Source of the DNA: Euperipatoides rowelli
Taxonomy: Eukaryota; Onychophora; Udeonychophora; Euonychophora; Peripatopsidae
NCBI GenBank assembly: GCA_003024985.2
Contig: PXIH01S0018647.1
Length of the DNA: 10,310 bases
Reading direction: 5' to 3' (one strand)
Below, piece after piece: positions 7,978 to 10,310 of the stretch. The position numbers and the translations under genes are program-made. Positions within the stretch are counted from its first letter, which is position 1; each line of letters starts with the position of its first letter. Below the pieces are notes generated by a model. It searched no databases and was not told where the DNA came from. It saw only the letters and a list, made by a program, of their open reading frames with translations.

Positions 7978-8410
7978 CAGGGGTTTCCAACGTTTTAGTA
8001 CCCTAGAGCACATTCTAAAATACCGGTAGGGCGGCGGGCACCATCTATATTTTCCATAATGACAAAAAAATATGTGCAGATACCAAAAACACGGTAGAAT
8101 CTGGATTGGATCATCTATATTTAAACCATTCTTAACAAATCCCCACGACTACTCAATTTGGCCATCTGCGTGCATTGCGCTCGAGTTCGTCCACATTAAC
8201 TTGGCAAAAAAAGGTGGAATTAAAGATGTCGATTTACAAGAAAACTGTTTAAAATTGGTTGCCTAACCACTCACAATCTAAATCAATGAGATCCGGGTGC
8301 TGCCAAGTTAATGCAAACACACTTTCGTTTCGTGGTTGAGCAGCGGCGGGTACACACAAATTAGACGATGGGCACCATAGTGCCGGCGTGAACAGGGTTG
8401 GGAATCCCTG
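7978..8410. mobile_element. Non-autonomous hAT-superfamily transposon (MITE), 433 bp
   Basis: The left end, CAGGGGTTTCCAAC, and the reverse complement of the right end, CAGGGATTCCCAAC, agree at 12 of 14 positions. An exact 8-bp duplication, ATTTACTG, flanks the element. Both traits define hAT elements. Subterminal motifs recur in direct orientation at both ends: GCGGCGGG (8031 and 8343) and GGGCACCAT (8036-8044 and 8370-8378). GGCAC-CATA-GTGCC near 8371-8384 can form a hairpin. An exact internal inverted pair, ATTAACTTGGCA (8195-8206) and TGCCAAGTTAAT (8301-8312), could form a stem. GC content is visibly higher than the flanks. There is no transposase; the 64-codon open frame inside (8072-8266) has no recognisable domain. 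Movement would have needed a transposase from elsewhere. The perfect duplication suggests a fairly recent insertion. Confidence 0.95.
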
Positions 8411-8418
8411 ATTTACTG
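8411..8418. repeat. Right target-site duplication of hAT MITE (ATTTACTG)
   Basis: This is the exact copy of 7970-7977. Removing the element and one copy restores an uninterrupted site in which ATTTACTG is followed by TATAATC, so the insertion target overlapped a TACTGTA heptamer. Confidence 0.95.
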
Positions 8419-8988
8419 TATAATCACATTAGTTCTTAGAAAATTTAATTTAATTTATTTACAGCTTTGCAATTTTGATTTATCATTTCTTTTTTATTCA
8501 GGAATTTTAATTCATTTGTTGAACATGCATTTTCAGGGAAGACTTTAGTTATTAATTATTAAAATTGAACAAAGCTCTGAACATCTATGGAAAGAATTTA
8601 AACAGAATAATTTCCACAAATTACAACACAAATTCCAAACTATTGTTCACAGAACTTTTAAAATTGATCACATAATAAAAAGCTGTTTTTAAGTATTGCT
8701 AAATCAAATAAAAAATATGCTTGGAAGAAATGAATTGAATATTAAAATATTTATCATACCTGGAATAAATATAAGCTTTTTTTTTTCTTAATACAGTAGT
8801 GAAATGTTTTGAAATATTTTTTTTTTGACCAATAAATAAAATTCAATTTTTACTCCCATCATCTCATATTTAGTTTTGATAAAGTTAACAACCCTATGTA
8901 TTGTACATTTATTATTTTAAACTGCTAAATACAATATAGGCTAGGATAAAAAATATAATTTATACATTTAAAATCTATTTCATCGATA
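8419..8988. other. AT-rich non-coding stretch
   Basis: No coding or RNA gene signal is visible. T-runs lie at 8778-8786 and 8819-8826, and there is a TAGGCTA heptamer at 8937. Confidence 0.6.
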
Positions 8989-9008
8989 AGGCCTATAATA
9001 ATAGGCCT
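8989..9008. repeat. Hairpin AGGCCTAT-AATA-ATAGGCCT
   Basis: This is an exact 8-bp inverted repeat with a 4-base spacer. It belongs to the same TAGGC-type sequence family as the nested palindrome at 9302-9378 and the scattered TAGGCTA heptamers. Confidence 0.85.
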
Positions 9009-9301
9009 ACTGAACTTAACTAACCTTGTTTGTGTTAATATGCTCACACCTAGGTCTGTCAATGTAGATATTGTATATACTCTATTTTATTGATGAATAA
9101 AGCTAGTTTAATTTATATCAAGTTGTATTATGGACTATATAATATTTGTGTTACTGGTACAGTACCACATCTTTAGTGAGTAGGCATAGATATGTTAATT
9201 AGTATAGAAGTATTATAGTTTGTTTGCCTAATTTATTTTAATTAAACTAAATTATTTTAATTCAAACACATATTTAATACCAGTGACTGATGGAACCTTT
9301 C

Positions 9302-9378
9302 AATTATAGGCTAATAGGCTACTGATACATTAATGTGGTAGCCTGGCAGGCTACCACCAAAAAAATTAGCCTATAATT
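9302..9378. repeat. Nested palindrome of TAGGCTA motifs
   Basis: The outer arms, AATTATAGGCTAAT (9302-9315) and ATTAGCCTATAATT (9365-9378), are exact reverse complements over 14 bases. Inside lies a second exact inverted repeat, GTGGTAGCCTG (9335-9345) and CAGGCTACCAC (9347-9357), with a single-base loop. AGGCTAC at 9316-9322 can pair alternatively with GTAGCCT at 9338-9344. As DNA it could extrude a cruciform; as RNA it could form a two-part stem. No flanking target duplication is evident. Confidence 0.9.
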
Positions 9379-10160
9379 TATAGTGCTGGAAATGACATGC
9401 AGCCTTTCAATACCAAAAGGTTCCTACCCTATATAATCAAATACACAGTTTAGACATTAAATTAACATTTTCTTCACTTTGGGCTATTTTTTTTTTTTTA
9501 ATAACTCAATTCACTTTGTTTACCATACTTAAACATGTTTTTAAATACATAACCATCATTTATTATTTTTAGTTTTGCTAATTTCTTAACAGTTTGGGTT
9601 AATTGTGCTCATAGCTAGCTAGTTAAGTGCAGTTCAAAATTGTTTTAATAATTTATAAAATGATCTGGTTTAATTAATTTTTTAACAACGCAATTAAGTT
9701 GACATAGCCTACAGTGAGCTCTATCAAAGATTGTCCAGCTATATAATATCAATTTTAGTTCTTTATTTATTGTACTAATACAGAGCTGGAGAAGCACACC
9801 CAAGGTGAAGATCTAGCTCTGTCAGTACTCTAGATAGCAAATTGGTTACCTTTTGACTTATAGCTGTCCAGTAGTTATATTACATTTATAAATAATATGA
9901 AAACAATGAGTATATTTTAATATATTTTTTAATTGTGATCTTAGCCTAAACATATAAAATGTCTTAGTATATATATTTCTAGACATTACACTGTATTTAA
10001 TTACAGTATATCCAATAGTTAGCAATAATTGGACACACCTTTCAGCATGTCATTAGTGCCACTTTCATTGTTGTTCAAAACATAATTTATATCATCTTAG
10101 TAGTATACAATATGGGGGTTCTGGGACACTTTTTGGTGAGAGCATGAGCAAGTGGTTATG
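9379..10160. other. AT-rich non-coding stretch
   Basis: No gene is supported. There is an 8-bp inverted pair, ACAGAGCT (9780-9787) and AGCTCTGT (9815-9822), and ACTGTA/TACAGT near 9990-10007. Neither hairpin is long enough to suggest a microRNA. Confidence 0.55.
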
Positions 10161-10275
10161 TAGGTGGAGGAGGGAGGAGCAATGTTATTCCTATGGAGGG
10201 TTTACACGGTAAGTCAGCAGGCTGGAGGAGGAGGCAGGCTAACCCTATGGATGCTTTTACATGTTAATTCAATAA
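10161..10275. repeat. Two-copy GA-rich tandem repeat, about 58 bp unit
   Basis: Two adjacent units start at about 10161 and 10219. Both run GGTGGAGGAGG-like, then a CCTATGGA block, then TTTACA and a GTTAA/GGTAA block. They are clearly related but diverged. The area is richer in G than the rest of the window. The first unit contains GTAAGT (10209-10214), a consensus splice-donor hexamer. Confidence 0.7.
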
Positions 10276-10310
10276 GACTTTTCAGATGCTATTCTTAAGG
10301 GAAATATAAA

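Noticed and set aside
8072-8266. 64-codon open frame inside the hAT MITE
   Set aside because: No hAT transposase or dimerisation motif is visible, and a frame of this length is expected by chance in the GC-richer element.
9780-9822. Hairpin ACAGAGCT/AGCTCTGT as a microRNA precursor
   Set aside because: The stem is 8 bp with a long unpaired loop, too short for a typical precursor.

Overview
The window looks like non-coding DNA from an animal nuclear genome, most likely a marine invertebrate. It is strongly AT-rich (roughly 28-30% GC by eye) and full of A/T homopolymer runs. It carries decayed transposons, minisatellites and many short palindromes, and has no long open reading frame on either strand. 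Two ambiguous bases (2871 and 2878) point to a draft assembly. The retrotransposon and hAT families seen are widespread in animals, so the species cannot be named. I found no intact host gene, tRNA, rRNA, CRISPR array or bacterial operon signal. The window is best read as intergenic or intronic.

Layout, left to right. Positions 1-775 are AT-rich with a short repeated GGTGTCACACAG motif. Positions 776-1229 are a tandem array of about five 83-89 bp units, each able to form two small hairpins. This array runs directly into the 3' part of a dead non-LTR (LINE) retrotransposon at 1230-2033. That relic keeps the reverse transcriptase FADD motif, the thumb-like region and the C-terminal tail, broken by at least three frame changes and several stops. 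Positions 2152-2955 hold two interleaved pairs of diverged direct repeats. Around 3510-3655 lies a G-run/C-run decayed interspersed repeat. A 20-bp perfect palindrome sits at 4579-4598. Degenerate CTAC/CTAT simple sequence occupies about 4740-4990, with a second patch at 5440-5515 and a C-rich island between them. A repeat pair lies at 5930-6043.

The clearest element is at 7978-8410: a 433-bp non-autonomous hAT-type DNA transposon (MITE). It has CAGGG termini and a perfect 8-bp target-site duplication, ATTTACTG. The right part of the window holds a nested palindrome (9302-9378), a second TAGGCC-type hairpin (8989-9008) and a two-copy GA-rich tandem repeat at the right edge (10161-10275).

No genes work together here. 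The genome-scale signal worth attention is compositional. Two reverse-complement heptamer pairs, TACTGTA/TACAGTA (19 sites counted by eye) and TAGGCTA/TAGCCTA (13 sites, all right of 3470), are far commoner than base composition predicts. The TAGGCTA family also builds several of the hairpins.
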